A stretch of DNA of 32,829 bases, taken from the NCBI GenBank assembly GCA_902803805.1, contig CADCRH010000135.1, positions 1 through 32,829 on the forward strand, in the 5' to 3' direction. Of the stretch, positions 16,561 to 24,857 are shown piece after piece; position 1 is the stretch's first letter; every line of letters starts with the position of its first letter. The DNA is from an uncultured Ruminococcus sp. Its GTDB lineage: Bacteria > Bacillota > Clostridia > Oscillospirales > Acutalibacteraceae. The notes under the pieces were generated by a model. The model did no database searches, was not told the origin of the DNA, and saw only the letters and a program-made list of their open reading frames with translations. The position numbers were made by a program, and so were the translations under genes.

Positions 16561-18849
16561 ATGGAGCGACCGCTTGCAGTAACAGGTTTTGCATATTTGT
16601 CTGCACTGGCAGTCGCTTTGTTTGTCGGTGTTGAATATGGCACAGTGCTTTTTGTGGTGTTGATGATTGGTTTTATCCTGTCGTTGTTTTCAAAGACGCT
16701 GCGGAAAAAAGCAGTGATACCAACCGTATTGTTGACTTCAGCTGCTGCGGTTCTAATGCTTTTAGGATATTCCAATGCAAAAGTAAAGCCGATCGAGCCT
16801 TTGAAAGGTGAAACAGCGGAAATTACGGCGCAAATATGTGATTTGCCGTATTGTCAGAATGACCGATATTATTATTCTCTTGAAATATTGTCGGTCAAAA
16901 ACCGGACAGTGCCCACCGATACAAAAATCATTGTTTCGTCAAAAAACGCACTGAATGCGGAACCGTATGATCAGATAAAGGCAAAAGTAAAATTTTATGC
17001 CGATACCGATGACACTTACAAGGCATATAATATAGCCAGAAACAGAATGTTGTACGGAAGCTTTGACACGAAAACAGAGCCGAAAATCACACATACCGAC
17101 AAAAAGCCGCTTCCTTATTATGCTTTGATGATACGCAAAACAATGACGGACAGAGTGAAAGACTGTTTGCCGCCGGAACAGTCGGGCTTTGTCAATGCCC
17201 TTCTGACAGGTGACCAAACGGGGATCACCGCCGAACAAAAGGACAATTTTCGTGCGGCAGGGATTTCGCATATCATTGTGGTTTCGGGGTTTCATCTTTC
17301 TGTTTTGTCGCAGATGATAATGGCGGTTCTCTGTTTTCTGATGAACAAAAGAAAACGTCCTGCGGCACTGATCAGTGCGGTATTTGTGTTTTTGTATATG
17401 GCAGTGGTCGGATTTTCGCCCTCGGTGGTACGTGCCGGAATAATGCAGATTCTCTTTCTTTTCGGTACGGCGTGTATCAGAAATGCCGATTCGGTCAATT
17501 CTTTGGCAGTGGCGGCTTTTGTGATATGCTTCATTCATCCGTATGCCGCAGGCGATGTCGGATTTCTTCTTTCCTTTACGGCTTCTCTCGGAATCATACT
17601 GATTTCACAAAAGATCGCCGTTTATCTGAAAGAGCATATGCAGCCGCGTGATGATTTATCCGAACCGAAACAGATACATTTCAGAAAATTCATCAAGCCG
17701 CTTGCTGACGGAATCATTTCGATCACAGCCGTCACGGTTGCTGCGTCTGTTTTTACGCTGCCGATAATGATACTGTATTTTAAACAGCTTTCTGTTTATG
17801 CGGTCTTGTCAAATATAATGGTCAGCTTTGTTGTTTCGGTGCTGATCGTCTGTGCGGTGATAATGCTGATTTGCAGCGTCAGTATTGTTTCGTTTCTTGT
17901 CGCGCCGTTGGCGTTTCTATGCGCTGTACTGACGGATTATATTCTGTGGGCGGCGGATTTTGTTGCCTCTCTGCCGTTTTCAACGATTGCTGTATCACAG
18001 TCATTTGTTCCGTTCTGGCTTGCCTTGATAATATTGTTAAGTGCGTTTTTACTGATGTTTCAAAACAGAAAACGTGCCGTAAAATATTATGCGCTTGTCG
18101 CTGTACTGACATTGGTTATCGGTTTTGTGTCCGACAGTATCGTAAAATATGACAGTGTAAAGTTTTCTGTTTTGGATACGGGCGGCGGTTTATCCGTGAT
18201 AATGACTAAAAACGGAAAAACATCGGTTCTGTACTGCGGAGGAAGCTATGATAGAAGTAATGTGATCACCGAATATCTGAAAAATTCCGCTGTAACAGAG
18301 ATACATTTTTTGGTACTGACGGATAAGAAAGGCAAAAACACTCAATATGCCGAGACCATACTCAAGAACTATCCCATCAAAACTGTTGAAGCATATGATG
18401 AGAAATCGCAGTCAAAAACCATCCGGTCGCTGATACAAAATTCCGATGATTTGATTTTGCCGTCCTCCGACACGCAGCCGCTCAATCAATTTCATACGGG
18501 CAATGATGAGATTTTCACCTACAAAGACAAAAAATCAAATGCTGTATTGATAAAGGCAAACGGAAGCAAAGTGTTGATATGTCCGGACGGCACGGACTGT
18601 TCCAGACTGCCGGAGGAATTTTTAAAATGCGAGTTTCTGATTGTCGGCGGCGGTATCAGACATTCAGACCTCATCAATGCAAAATATATCATTATATCCG
18701 ACACACAGGAAAACCTTCCGGATTACGGTTCCTATGCCGAAAGTCCGAACAGACATATTTACGCAACTGCCGATCGAGGGAATCTTGCCCTGCGAATTTA
18801 CAGCGGCGGTACCATTTCGATAAGGAGGGAAAACGGTTGGCTAAGCTGA
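16561..18849 (+). CDS. comEC: ComEC/Rec2 DNA-uptake channel with degenerate C-terminal domain
   Basis: Polytopic membrane protein that passes one DNA strand into the cell during transformation. It is 762 residues. Membrane segments start at once (about 5-70). A soluble OB-like DUF4131 region follows (about 75-195). The competence core starts at about 208: GFVNALLTGDQTGI, then FRAAGISHIIVVSGFHLSVL. More membrane helices run to about 520. The C-terminal metallo-beta-lactamase-like region (about 530-762) keeps only its outline. LDVGQGD has become LDTGGGL, and the HxHxDH position reads TDKKGKN. The putative nuclease function is therefore probably absent. holA overlaps its end by 13 bases. Confidence 0.9.
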   Translation: MERPLAVTGFAYLSALAVALFVGVEYGTVLFVVLMIGFILSLFSKTLRKKAVIPTVLLTSAAAVLMLLGYSNAKVKPIEPLKGETAEITAQICDLPYCQNDRYYYSLEILSVKNRTVPTDTKIIVSSKNALNAEPYDQIKAKVKFYADTDDTYKAYNIARNRMLYGSFDTKTEPKITHTDKKPLPYYALMIRKTMTDRVKDCLPPEQSGFVNALLTGDQTGITAEQKDNFRAAGISHIIVVSGFHLSVLSQMIMAVLCFLMNKRKRPAALISAVFVFLYMAVVGFSPSVVRAGIMQILFLFGTACIRNADSVNSLAVAAFVICFIHPYAAGDVGFLLSFTASLGIILISQKIAVYLKEHMQPRDDLSEPKQIHFRKFIKPLADGIISITAVTVAASVFTLPIMILYFKQLSVYAVLSNIMVSFVVSVLIVCAVIMLICSVSIVSFLVAPLAFLCAVLTDYILWAADFVASLPFSTIAVSQSFVPFWLALIILLSAFLLMFQNRKRAVKYYALVAVLTLVIGFVSDSIVKYDSVKFSVLDTGGGLSVIMTKNGKTSVLYCGGSYDRSNVITEYLKNSAVTEIHFLVLTDKKGKNTQYAETILKNYPIKTVEAYDEKSQSKTIRSLIQNSDDLILPSSDTQPLNQFHTGNDEIFTYKDKKSNAVLIKANGSKVLICPDGTDCSRLPEEFLKCEFLIVGGGIRHSDLINAKYIIISDTQENLPDYGSYAESPNRHIYATADRGNLALRIYSGGTISIRRENGWLS

Positions 18850-19898
18850 CGGAGCAGGAATTTAAAAAAGAAGTGACTGCCAAAAATTTCAAAAAGATTT
18901 ATCTGATCTATGGAGAAGAAAAATATCTTGTTAAAAAATATACACAAGCACTGATCAATAAGGCAGTCGGAAAGAATCCGACGGAATTTGACTTGGCAAA
19001 ATTGAACGCCGATACACCGCTTGAAACGATATTTGCGGCTTCAATGCAGATCTCGATGTTTTCGGAAATGAAATGCGTTTTGGTTTCGGACTATGAGATA
19101 GACGCTCTTTCGGAAAGTGACTATCAGCAGCTCGAAAAATTCATTGGTGAAATTCCCGACAGCACAATGCTGTTGTTTTCAATGCCGACCCTTTCACAGG
19201 ACAGCAAAAAACCGACTGCCAAAAAAACATCCAAGCTGAAAAAATTCGCCGCTGCCGTCACCAAAGCAGGTACGGTGCTTGAGCTTGCAAAAATGGGCGA
19301 TATTGCCCTTGAACAGCAGTTGGCAGCGTGGGCGGAGAAAAACGGCTGTAAACTTGACCGTATCAACGCATCCAAAATCATAGCGATGTGCGGAACCGAT
19401 ATGACAGCGCTGAAAAATGAGATCGACAAACTTTCGGCATATGCCGACGGAAACGAAATAACGGAGCAAATCATCAAAAAGTTGGTGGTGAAAAATACCG
19501 AGGTTCGTATCTTTGCGCTTTCGGACTGTATTTTACGCAGTGACTTCAACGGTGCTTACCGACAGCTGAATGACCTTTTTGAGCAGAACGAAAAGCCTGA
19601 GATCATTCTTTCCGTGTTAAGCTCGGTATTTGTGGATATGTACAGAATGAGAGCAGCTTCGGAAAGCGGAAAAAAAGCCGCCGATGTTGCCGCCGATTTT
19701 CAATACGGCAAACGGGAATTTGTTTTAAAAAACGCTTACAATCAGTCCAAAAAATATTCCACCAAAACGCTCCGAAGATTTCTGGATATCATTCTTGAAA
19801 CCGACATCAAGCTGAAAAGCACCAGAGGCAATGCCCGAATTTTGATGGAAACCCTTTTGTCGAAGCTGATCGTAGCGATCAGGGAGGAAAGTCAATGA
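18837..19898 (+). CDS. holA: DNA polymerase III subunit delta
   Basis: Clamp-loader subunit that opens the beta sliding clamp. It is 353 residues from the chosen start. KIYLIYGEEKYLVKKYTQALI near the N-terminus, LLFSMPTLSQDSKKPTAKKTSK in the middle, and the C-terminal collar region with ILSVLSSVFVDMYRMRAA and TRGNARILMETLLSKL match the HolA/YqeN family. The frame is open far upstream, but I chose a TTG at 18837. It has a full AAGGAGG site (18822-18828) eight bases before it and begins just where homology begins, inside the last codons of comEC. Its end overlaps rnmV (ATGA). Confidence 0.92.
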   Translation: MAKLTEQEFKKEVTAKNFKKIYLIYGEEKYLVKKYTQALINKAVGKNPTEFDLAKLNADTPLETIFAASMQISMFSEMKCVLVSDYEIDALSESDYQQLEKFIGEIPDSTMLLFSMPTLSQDSKKPTAKKTSKLKKFAAAVTKAGTVLELAKMGDIALEQQLAAWAEKNGCKLDRINASKIIAMCGTDMTALKNEIDKLSAYADGNEITEQIIKKLVVKNTEVRIFALSDCILRSDFNGAYRQLNDLFEQNEKPEIILSVLSSVFVDMYRMRAASESGKKAADVAADFQYGKREFVLKNAYNQSKKYSTKTLRRFLDIILETDIKLKSTRGNARILMETLLSKLIVAIREESQ

Positions 19899-20488
19899 TC
19901 AAAATTAAGGAAGCAGTCATCGTGGAAGGAAAATACGATAAAATCAAACTTTCCAATTTTATTGATGGACTGATCATTACTACAGACGGCTTCGGTGTTT
20001 TTAAGAACAAAGAAAAACAGGCGCTGATTCGTCATCTTGCGCAGACAAGGGGTATTTTGGTTCTGACCGACAGTGATGGTGCAGGATTTGTGATACGAAA
20101 CTTTTTAAAGGGTACCGTTCCGCAGGATCAGATCAAACACGCCTATATTCCCGATATTTTCGGCAAAGAAAAACGCAAGGACAAGCCGTCCAAAGAAGGA
20201 AAATTAGGCGTTGAAGGAATCTCGGAAACAATCCTGTGTCAGGCGATCGCAAGATCGGGAGCGGACTGTGAGCTTACCGAAGGATATGCCAGAACCGCAA
20301 AAGACATCACCAAAGCCGACTTGTTTGCCTACGGATTAACGGGAACGCCGAACTCCTCCGCCAATCGCGACCAACTGAAACAAGCGCTGCATCTTCCTCA
20401 AAACCTGACATCCAATGCGCTTCTTGACATTCTCAACTGTACAATGACAAAAGATGAGTTTATCGATATATGCAGTAAAACGTTTTAA
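19895..20488 (+). CDS. rnmV: Ribonuclease M5 (TOPRIM nuclease)
   Basis: Predicted maturase of 5S rRNA precursor, 197 residues. The TOPRIM domain is clear: KIKEAVIVEGKYDKIKL with the catalytic Glu, FGVFKNKE, and LVLTDSDGAGFVIRNFL with the DxD pair. IKHAYIPDIFGKEKRK, KLGVEGIS and a C-terminal domain (about 125-197, like DUF4093) follow. It overlaps holA by four bases. The next gene, rnz, is another RNA-maturation nuclease, so these two probably form a functional pair. Confidence 0.88.
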   Translation: MIKIKEAVIVEGKYDKIKLSNFIDGLIITTDGFGVFKNKEKQALIRHLAQTRGILVLTDSDGAGFVIRNFLKGTVPQDQIKHAYIPDIFGKEKRKDKPSKEGKLGVEGISETILCQAIARSGADCELTEGYARTAKDITKADLFAYGLTGTPNSSANRDQLKQALHLPQNLTSNALLDILNCTMTKDEFIDICSKTF

Positions 20489-20502
20489 GGGGGCAGAGTG
20501 AA

Positions 20503-21408
20503 ATGTTAAATGCAACACTTCTCGGAACGGGGGGAACGATACCGCTGAAAAATCGTTGGCTGTCGTCGTGCCTTATCAGCGTCAATGGACATTCGGTGTT
20601 GGTTGACTGCGGAGAGGGAACACAAATTGCCTTGAAAATCGCAGGACATAAGTTCAAACCGATCGATACGATCTGTATCACGCATTTTCACGCCGACCAT
20701 ATATCGGGACTGCCCGGACTGCTTCTCACAATGGGAAATGAAGGCAGAACAGAGCCGGTAAAGATCTTCGGACCTGTCGGATTAAAGAATATCGTCAATG
20801 CTTTGTGTGTGATCGTTCCTGTTCTTCCGTTTGCATTGGAAGTTCACGAGTTAAAAGAGCGGAAAGAGTTTCACTCGGATAAACTGATCATCACACCGTT
20901 TCAGGCAGAACATAGTGTTGATTGTATCGGCTATTCGTTTTATCTGCCGCACGACAGAAAATTTGAACCCGACAAGGCACGAAACAATCAAGTGCCCATC
21001 AAACTGTGGTCAACGCTGCAAAAAGGACAAACGGCGGAGCTTGACGGAACGATCTATACCCCCGATATGGTGCTTGGTGCGGAGCGCCGCGGTATCAAAC
21101 TGACCTATTGTACGGATTCACGCCCTACGGAAGGAATCAAAGCCGCTGCCCAAAAATCCGACCTTTTTATTTGTGAGGGAATGTATGACACGGACGATAA
21201 ACTGCCGCAGGCGAAAGAAAAGGGGCATATGCTTTTCTCCGAGGCGGCGCGGCTTGCAAAAGCCGCCAAGGCGGAAAGACTGATTTTTACACATTACAGT
21301 CCGTCACTTGACGAACCCGAAAACGGTCTTGAAAATGCGAGAAAAATATTTCCGAATACCGAATGCGGTTATGACGGACAAAAAATCGCGTTAAGCTATC
21401 GGGATTGA
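20503..21408 (+). CDS. rnz: Ribonuclease Z (tRNA 3'-processing endonuclease)
   Basis: Zinc-dependent endonuclease that cuts the 3' trailer from tRNA precursors. It is 301 residues with a metallo-beta-lactamase fold: LLGTGGTIPLKNRWLSS near the start, VDCGEGTQ, the metal motif THFHADHISGLPG (HxHxDH), and LIFTHYSPSL near the end. The start ATG follows an AAGGGGG site and lies 14 bases after rnmV. It is the last gene of this unit and faces a convergent glycosyltransferase across a bidirectional terminator. Confidence 0.95.
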   Translation: MLNATLLGTGGTIPLKNRWLSSCLISVNGHSVLVDCGEGTQIALKIAGHKFKPIDTICITHFHADHISGLPGLLLTMGNEGRTEPVKIFGPVGLKNIVNALCVIVPVLPFALEVHELKERKEFHSDKLIITPFQAEHSVDCIGYSFYLPHDRKFEPDKARNNQVPIKLWSTLQKGQTAELDGTIYTPDMVLGAERRGIKLTYCTDSRPTEGIKAAAQKSDLFICEGMYDTDDKLPQAKEKGHMLFSEAARLAKAAKAERLIFTHYSPSLDEPENGLENARKIFPNTECGYDGQKIALSYRD

Positions 21409-21427
21409 GAATCGCGGTAAAATAGAA

Positions 21428-21463
21428 AAACAGCTTCCGTATCGTTCGGTACAGAAGCTGTTT
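21428..21463. terminator. Bidirectional terminator between rnz and GT4 gene
   Basis: Ten-base-pair stem AAACAGCTTC / GAAGCTGTTT (21428-21437 with 21454-21463), extended inward by GTA/TAC after one mismatch. A-rich and T-rich flanks lie on both sides. It sits in the 76-base convergent gap. Confidence 0.8.
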
Positions 21464-21484
21464 GACTTTGAATCTTTTGACTGA

Positions 21485-22675
21485 TCATTGATAATGCCGA
21501 AGTCGGCGCGCTTTGACGGCATTGGTATAAATTTTAACATATTTTTCCGACATTGATTTTCCCGGAGCATCGGAAATCGTATGACGTACCACGTGTCTGA
21601 TTTTACTGCGCTGGGATTCGTCAATATCCGAAAGCTTTTTCAGATATTCCGCAAAATCCTCCTCGTTGGTATAGACAAAACCATTAACACCGTTTTTGAT
21701 CATATGATAAACGAATTTTTCCTTGTCCTCTTTAATCAGTACAGGAAGACCGCAGGCGATCGCCTCGGCAAACGACATTGACATTAAACCGTCATCATAG
21801 GAACAGACATACATATTACACGCAGAATAAATTTCGGGCATTATCGAATGGGCAACAGAACCGGCAAAAAAGACCATCCCATTGATACGAAGCTTTCGGC
21901 ATAATGATTTTAAATATTCTGTTTCCGTGCCGTCACCGACAATTAAAAATTGAATATTGTCATACGGGCTGATATGTCTGGCAATTGCCGTCAAAACAAA
22001 TTCGAGATTTTTTTCCACTGTCAGTTCTCCTGCAAATACCGCCACCGATGAATCGGGGGCAAGACCGAGTTTTTTACGCATTTTGAGAATGGAATTTTCA
22101 GTGGACTTGCGGTAATCGAAACGGGAGGTGTCTGTATTTGACGGAATCAGTGTTACTTTTCGTTTGCGTCCTGCACGCTTTACGAACATTGATGCTCTCC
22201 GGCAAGAGGAAGTGATCACATCGGCATTGTCTATCATATCCTTGAAATGCTGTTTTTCAATCATTGTTTTGATGTTCCATACCATCTTTGATTTGCTGGA
22301 AGCAAAGCGATCAACATAATAATCGTGAATGGTAAAGACGACAGGTTTGTTGATCTTATCCGCCAAATAAAGTCCCATATAACCGATCTTGGTATCTGTA
22401 TGAATATGAATAATATCGGGCTGAAAGCTTTTGATAAACTCAATTGTTTTTTGGTCATTGATATTTTTACATTCATAGCCGTATTTGTTTCCGCATTTGC
22501 GAGCCGGACAGCGAATCACGCCGTTTTTAAATACAGGCTTTTTTGTATGAACGGAGGAGGTAACGATAAGAACACGGTGGTTCAGTTTTTCAAGACCCTT
22601 TTTCAGAACCTCAACATAGCTTGAAATACCGCTGATATACGGTGCCAGCACCTCCGTAAAAATCACAATACGCAT
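21485..22675 (-). CDS. Glycosyltransferase family 4 protein
   Basis: GT-B fold transferase, 396 residues, with no membrane segment that I can see. The N-terminal domain has MRIVIFTEVLAPYISGISSYVEVLKKGLE (Gly loop) and DIIHIHTDTKIGYMG. The C-terminal nucleotide-sugar domain starts VAVFAGELTVEKNLEFVLTA and has FLIVGDGTE and FFAGSVAH. The family EX7E motif is altered: SYDDGLMSMSFAEAIACGLPVL has Asp and one extra residue in place of the first Glu. General resemblance is to diacylglycerol glucosyltransferase-like members (glycolipid synthesis), but the acceptor is not proven. It is a single minus-strand gene; an AAGGGTGG site precedes the ATG. Confidence 0.87.
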   Translation of the reverse strand: MRIVIFTEVLAPYISGISSYVEVLKKGLEKLNHRVLIVTSSVHTKKPVFKNGVIRCPARKCGNKYGYECKNINDQKTIEFIKSFQPDIIHIHTDTKIGYMGLYLADKINKPVVFTIHDYYVDRFASSKSKMVWNIKTMIEKQHFKDMIDNADVITSSCRRASMFVKRAGRKRKVTLIPSNTDTSRFDYRKSTENSILKMRKKLGLAPDSSVAVFAGELTVEKNLEFVLTAIARHISPYDNIQFLIVGDGTETEYLKSLCRKLRINGMVFFAGSVAHSIMPEIYSACNMYVCSYDDGLMSMSFAEAIACGLPVLIKEDKEKFVYHMIKNGVNGFVYTNEEDFAEYLKKLSDIDESQRSKIRHVVRHTISDAPGKSMSEKYVKIYTNAVKARRLRHYQ

Positions 22676-22706
22676 TTATACCACCCTTAGCTGTAGTCAG
22701 GATTCA

Positions 22707-22735
22707 ATTATATCATATTATTTGTCAAATCTAAA
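22707..22735 (-). promoter_or_regulatory. Promoter of GT4 gene
   Basis: On the minus strand: -35 TTTAGA (complement of 22730-22735), a 17-base spacer, then extended -10 TGATATAAT with TATAAT at 22707-22712. Two copies of TTGACA lie in this region but are not spaced to serve this -10. Confidence 0.5.
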
Positions 22736-22776
22736 TAGTAATTGTCAAAATTATTGAATAAAATATAAAATTCCTC

Positions 22777-22805
22777 TTTAAAAGCCGGTAAAAATAGTGT
22801 ATAAT
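22777..22805 (+). promoter_or_regulatory. Promoter of hprK operon
   Basis: -10 TATAAT (22800-22805), a 17-base spacer and a weak -35 TTTAAA (22777-22782). It lies 31 bases before the hprK start. Confidence 0.5.
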
Positions 22806-22836
22806 GTATATTATCCGATATTAAAAGAAAGTTGGT

Positions 22837-23805
22837 GTGATTTTGGAAAAAAAGTTTTCCGTTGTATTATCGAAAATAATCGCCGAGCTTGATCTGGATA
22901 TTGCCTATATGCCGAACAATCCCGATGAAATACAGGTCTATTCCAAGGATATTACCCGTCCGGGACTGGAATTGACGGGCTTTCTTGACTTCTTTGACAA
23001 TTCAAGGATCATTCTTTTCGGCAATACAGAAAACAGCTATCTGAACCGATTCAGTTCGGAGCAGCGTTTCCACGTGATTGACAGAATCTTTGCACTTCAG
23101 CCGCCTGCCATCATCATCACAAGAAATATTATTCCTTACGGTGAACTGATGTCTGCCGCAGAAAAATATAAAGTTCCGGTTCTTCGTTCATCGGAAGCGA
23201 CTTCATCGCTTTCGGCTTCTTTGGTTACGTTTATGAATATGGAACTGGCGCCGAGAATAACACGTCACGGTGTATTGGTTGAGGTTTACGGTGAAGGATT
23301 GCTGATTGTCGGTGACAGTGGTGTCGGTAAAAGCGAAACCGCCATTGAGCTGATCAAGCGCGGTCATCGTCTGATTGCCGATGATGCAGTTGAAATCAGG
23401 CGTGTATCGAACAAGTCGCTGATCGGCTCGGCACCGGAAAATATCCGACATTTTATAGAGCTGAGGGGCATAGGTATTATCAATGCCAGACGTATTTTCG
23501 GTATGGGCTCTGTTAAGCTCAGTGAGAAAATCGATATGGTCATTAACCTTGAGGTATGGGATAATAAAAAGGTCTATGACCGAATGGGTATGAGCAATGA
23601 AATGACCGAGATTCTCGGAAATCAGGTTCCGATTCTCACGATACCCGTTAAGCCCGGACGTAACCTTGCGGTAATTATCGAGGTTGCGGCAATGAACAAC
23701 CGTCAGCGCAAAATGGGCTATAATGCCGCAAGAGAGCTGTTCTCGCTTCTCGGACTGGAGTATCCCGAAGAAGAAGAAACGGTGGTGCAAAACGTTGAAT
23801 TTTAG
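22837..23805 (+). CDS. hprK: HPr(Ser) kinase/phosphorylase
   Basis: Bifunctional enzyme that phosphorylates HPr on Ser46 and removes the phosphate, controlling carbon catabolite repression in Bacillota. It is 322 residues. Walker A GDSGVGKSE starts at about residue 159, followed by LIADDAVEIRRV. The HprK signature region ELRGIGIINARRIFG and LEVWDNKKVYDRMG are present. No ATG fits the start. A GTG at 22837 gives 322 residues, and a TTG at 22843 gives 320 and has a better spaced AAGTTGGTG site, so the first residues are uncertain. It opens the hprK-murB-rapZ-whiA cluster, a typical Bacillota arrangement. Confidence 0.94.
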   Translation: MILEKKFSVVLSKIIAELDLDIAYMPNNPDEIQVYSKDITRPGLELTGFLDFFDNSRIILFGNTENSYLNRFSSEQRFHVIDRIFALQPPAIIITRNIIPYGELMSAAEKYKVPVLRSSEATSSLSASLVTFMNMELAPRITRHGVLVEVYGEGLLIVGDSGVGKSETAIELIKRGHRLIADDAVEIRRVSNKSLIGSAPENIRHFIELRGIGIINARRIFGMGSVKLSEKIDMVINLEVWDNKKVYDRMGMSNEMTEILGNQVPILTIPVKPGRNLAVIIEVAAMNNRQRKMGYNAARELFSLLGLEYPEEEETVVQNVEF

Positions 23806-23867
23806 TATTCACAAAGAGAACAAAATATGAATCGGCGGAGAACATCCGCATAGCTAAAGGGGTTATT

Positions 23868-24773
23868 ATGGTTAGCGAGAAATTTATTGAACTTATCAAA
23901 TCCGAGGAAACAGAACTTTTTCTGAATGAGCCTATGAATCTTCATACAAGCTTTCGGATAGGCGGCAATGCAGACTGTCTTTGTGAGGTAAAAACCGTCA
24001 GGGCGCTCCGAAATGTCGTGCTGCTCTGCAAGGAAAATGCCGTTCCTTATTTTATTCTCGGACTTGGTTCCAATCTTCTTGTTTCCGATGACGGAATCAG
24101 AGGTGTGGTTATCAAGCTCAGCGGAGAATTTAACAATATTACTTCTCTTGATAATGATATGGTTCGCTGCGGTGCAGGCGTAACACTGGCAGGTCTTTGT
24201 GTTTTTGCAAGAAAAATGTCACTGGGCGGACTGGAATTTGCGTGGGGGATTCCCGGTTCTGTCGGCGGTGCAGTTTATATGAATGCAGGTGCTTACGGCG
24301 GTGAGATCAAGGACGTTGTTGTTTCGACCACCTATATGAACAGCAGTGGCGAGATTTGCCGATATGACCGTTCGGAACTGGATTTCGCCTACCGTCACAG
24401 TGTTTATACCGATACCGATCATATTATTATCGATGTGACCTTTCAGCTTTCCCAAAAAAATCAGGACGAGATCAGCGACCGTATGCAGGATCTGATGAAC
24501 CGCAGAAGAACAAAACAGCCGACCAATCACCCAAGTGCCGGCAGCGTTTTCAAACGTCCCGAAGGATATTATGCGGCAGCGCTAATCGAGGAGTGCGGTT
24601 TGAAAGGCTGTGCGGTAGGCGGTGCAATGGTCAGTCCGAAACATTCGGGATTTATTGTGAATGAGGGCGGTGCTACCGCAAAGGACGTCAAAGAACTGGT
24701 AGAACATATTAAACGTGTTGTCAGAGAGAAAAAGGGCGTAGAGCTTTGTTGTGAGATCAAATATATAGGATAA
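23868..24773 (+). CDS. murB: UDP-N-acetylmuramate dehydrogenase
   Basis: FAD-dependent reductase that converts UDP-GlcNAc-enolpyruvate to UDP-MurNAc, the second committed peptidoglycan step. It is 301 residues and short enough to be the type II (Gram-positive) form. The FAD domain shows NLHTSFRIGGNADCL, YFILGLGSNLLVSDDGI and WGIPGSVGGAVYMNAGAYG. The substrate domain shows HPSAGSVFKRPEG with the catalytic Ser, and FIVNEGGATAKDV with the Glu. An AAAGGGGT site precedes the ATG. It shares the cluster with rapZ; glmM, upstream in the window, makes its distant precursor. Confidence 0.96.
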   Translation: MVSEKFIELIKSEETELFLNEPMNLHTSFRIGGNADCLCEVKTVRALRNVVLLCKENAVPYFILGLGSNLLVSDDGIRGVVIKLSGEFNNITSLDNDMVRCGAGVTLAGLCVFARKMSLGGLEFAWGIPGSVGGAVYMNAGAYGGEIKDVVVSTTYMNSSGEICRYDRSELDFAYRHSVYTDTDHIIIDVTFQLSQKNQDEISDRMQDLMNRRRTKQPTNHPSAGSVFKRPEGYYAAALIEECGLKGCAVGGAMVSPKHSGFIVNEGGATAKDVKELVEHIKRVVREKKGVELCCEIKYIG

Positions 24774-24795
24774 GCGTATTGATAAATCAAGTGTA

Positions 24796-24831
24796 CCTGT
24801 CCGGCAGTCTTTCAAAAGGTCGCCGGACAGG
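24796..24831 (+). ncRNA. GC-rich hairpin in the murB-rapZ gap, without a T-run
   Basis: Perfect 10-base-pair stem CCTGTCCGGC / GCCGGACAGG (24796-24805 with 24822-24831) with a 16-base loop. It is followed by GTCTGATAC and not by T residues, so it does not look like an intrinsic terminator. It stands 26 bases before the rapZ ATG and may act in mRNA processing or translation control. The label ncRNA only means a structured leader element; no independent transcript is claimed. Confidence 0.45.
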
Positions 24832-24857
24832 GTCTGATACAAGCAGGTGGTGTGTAT

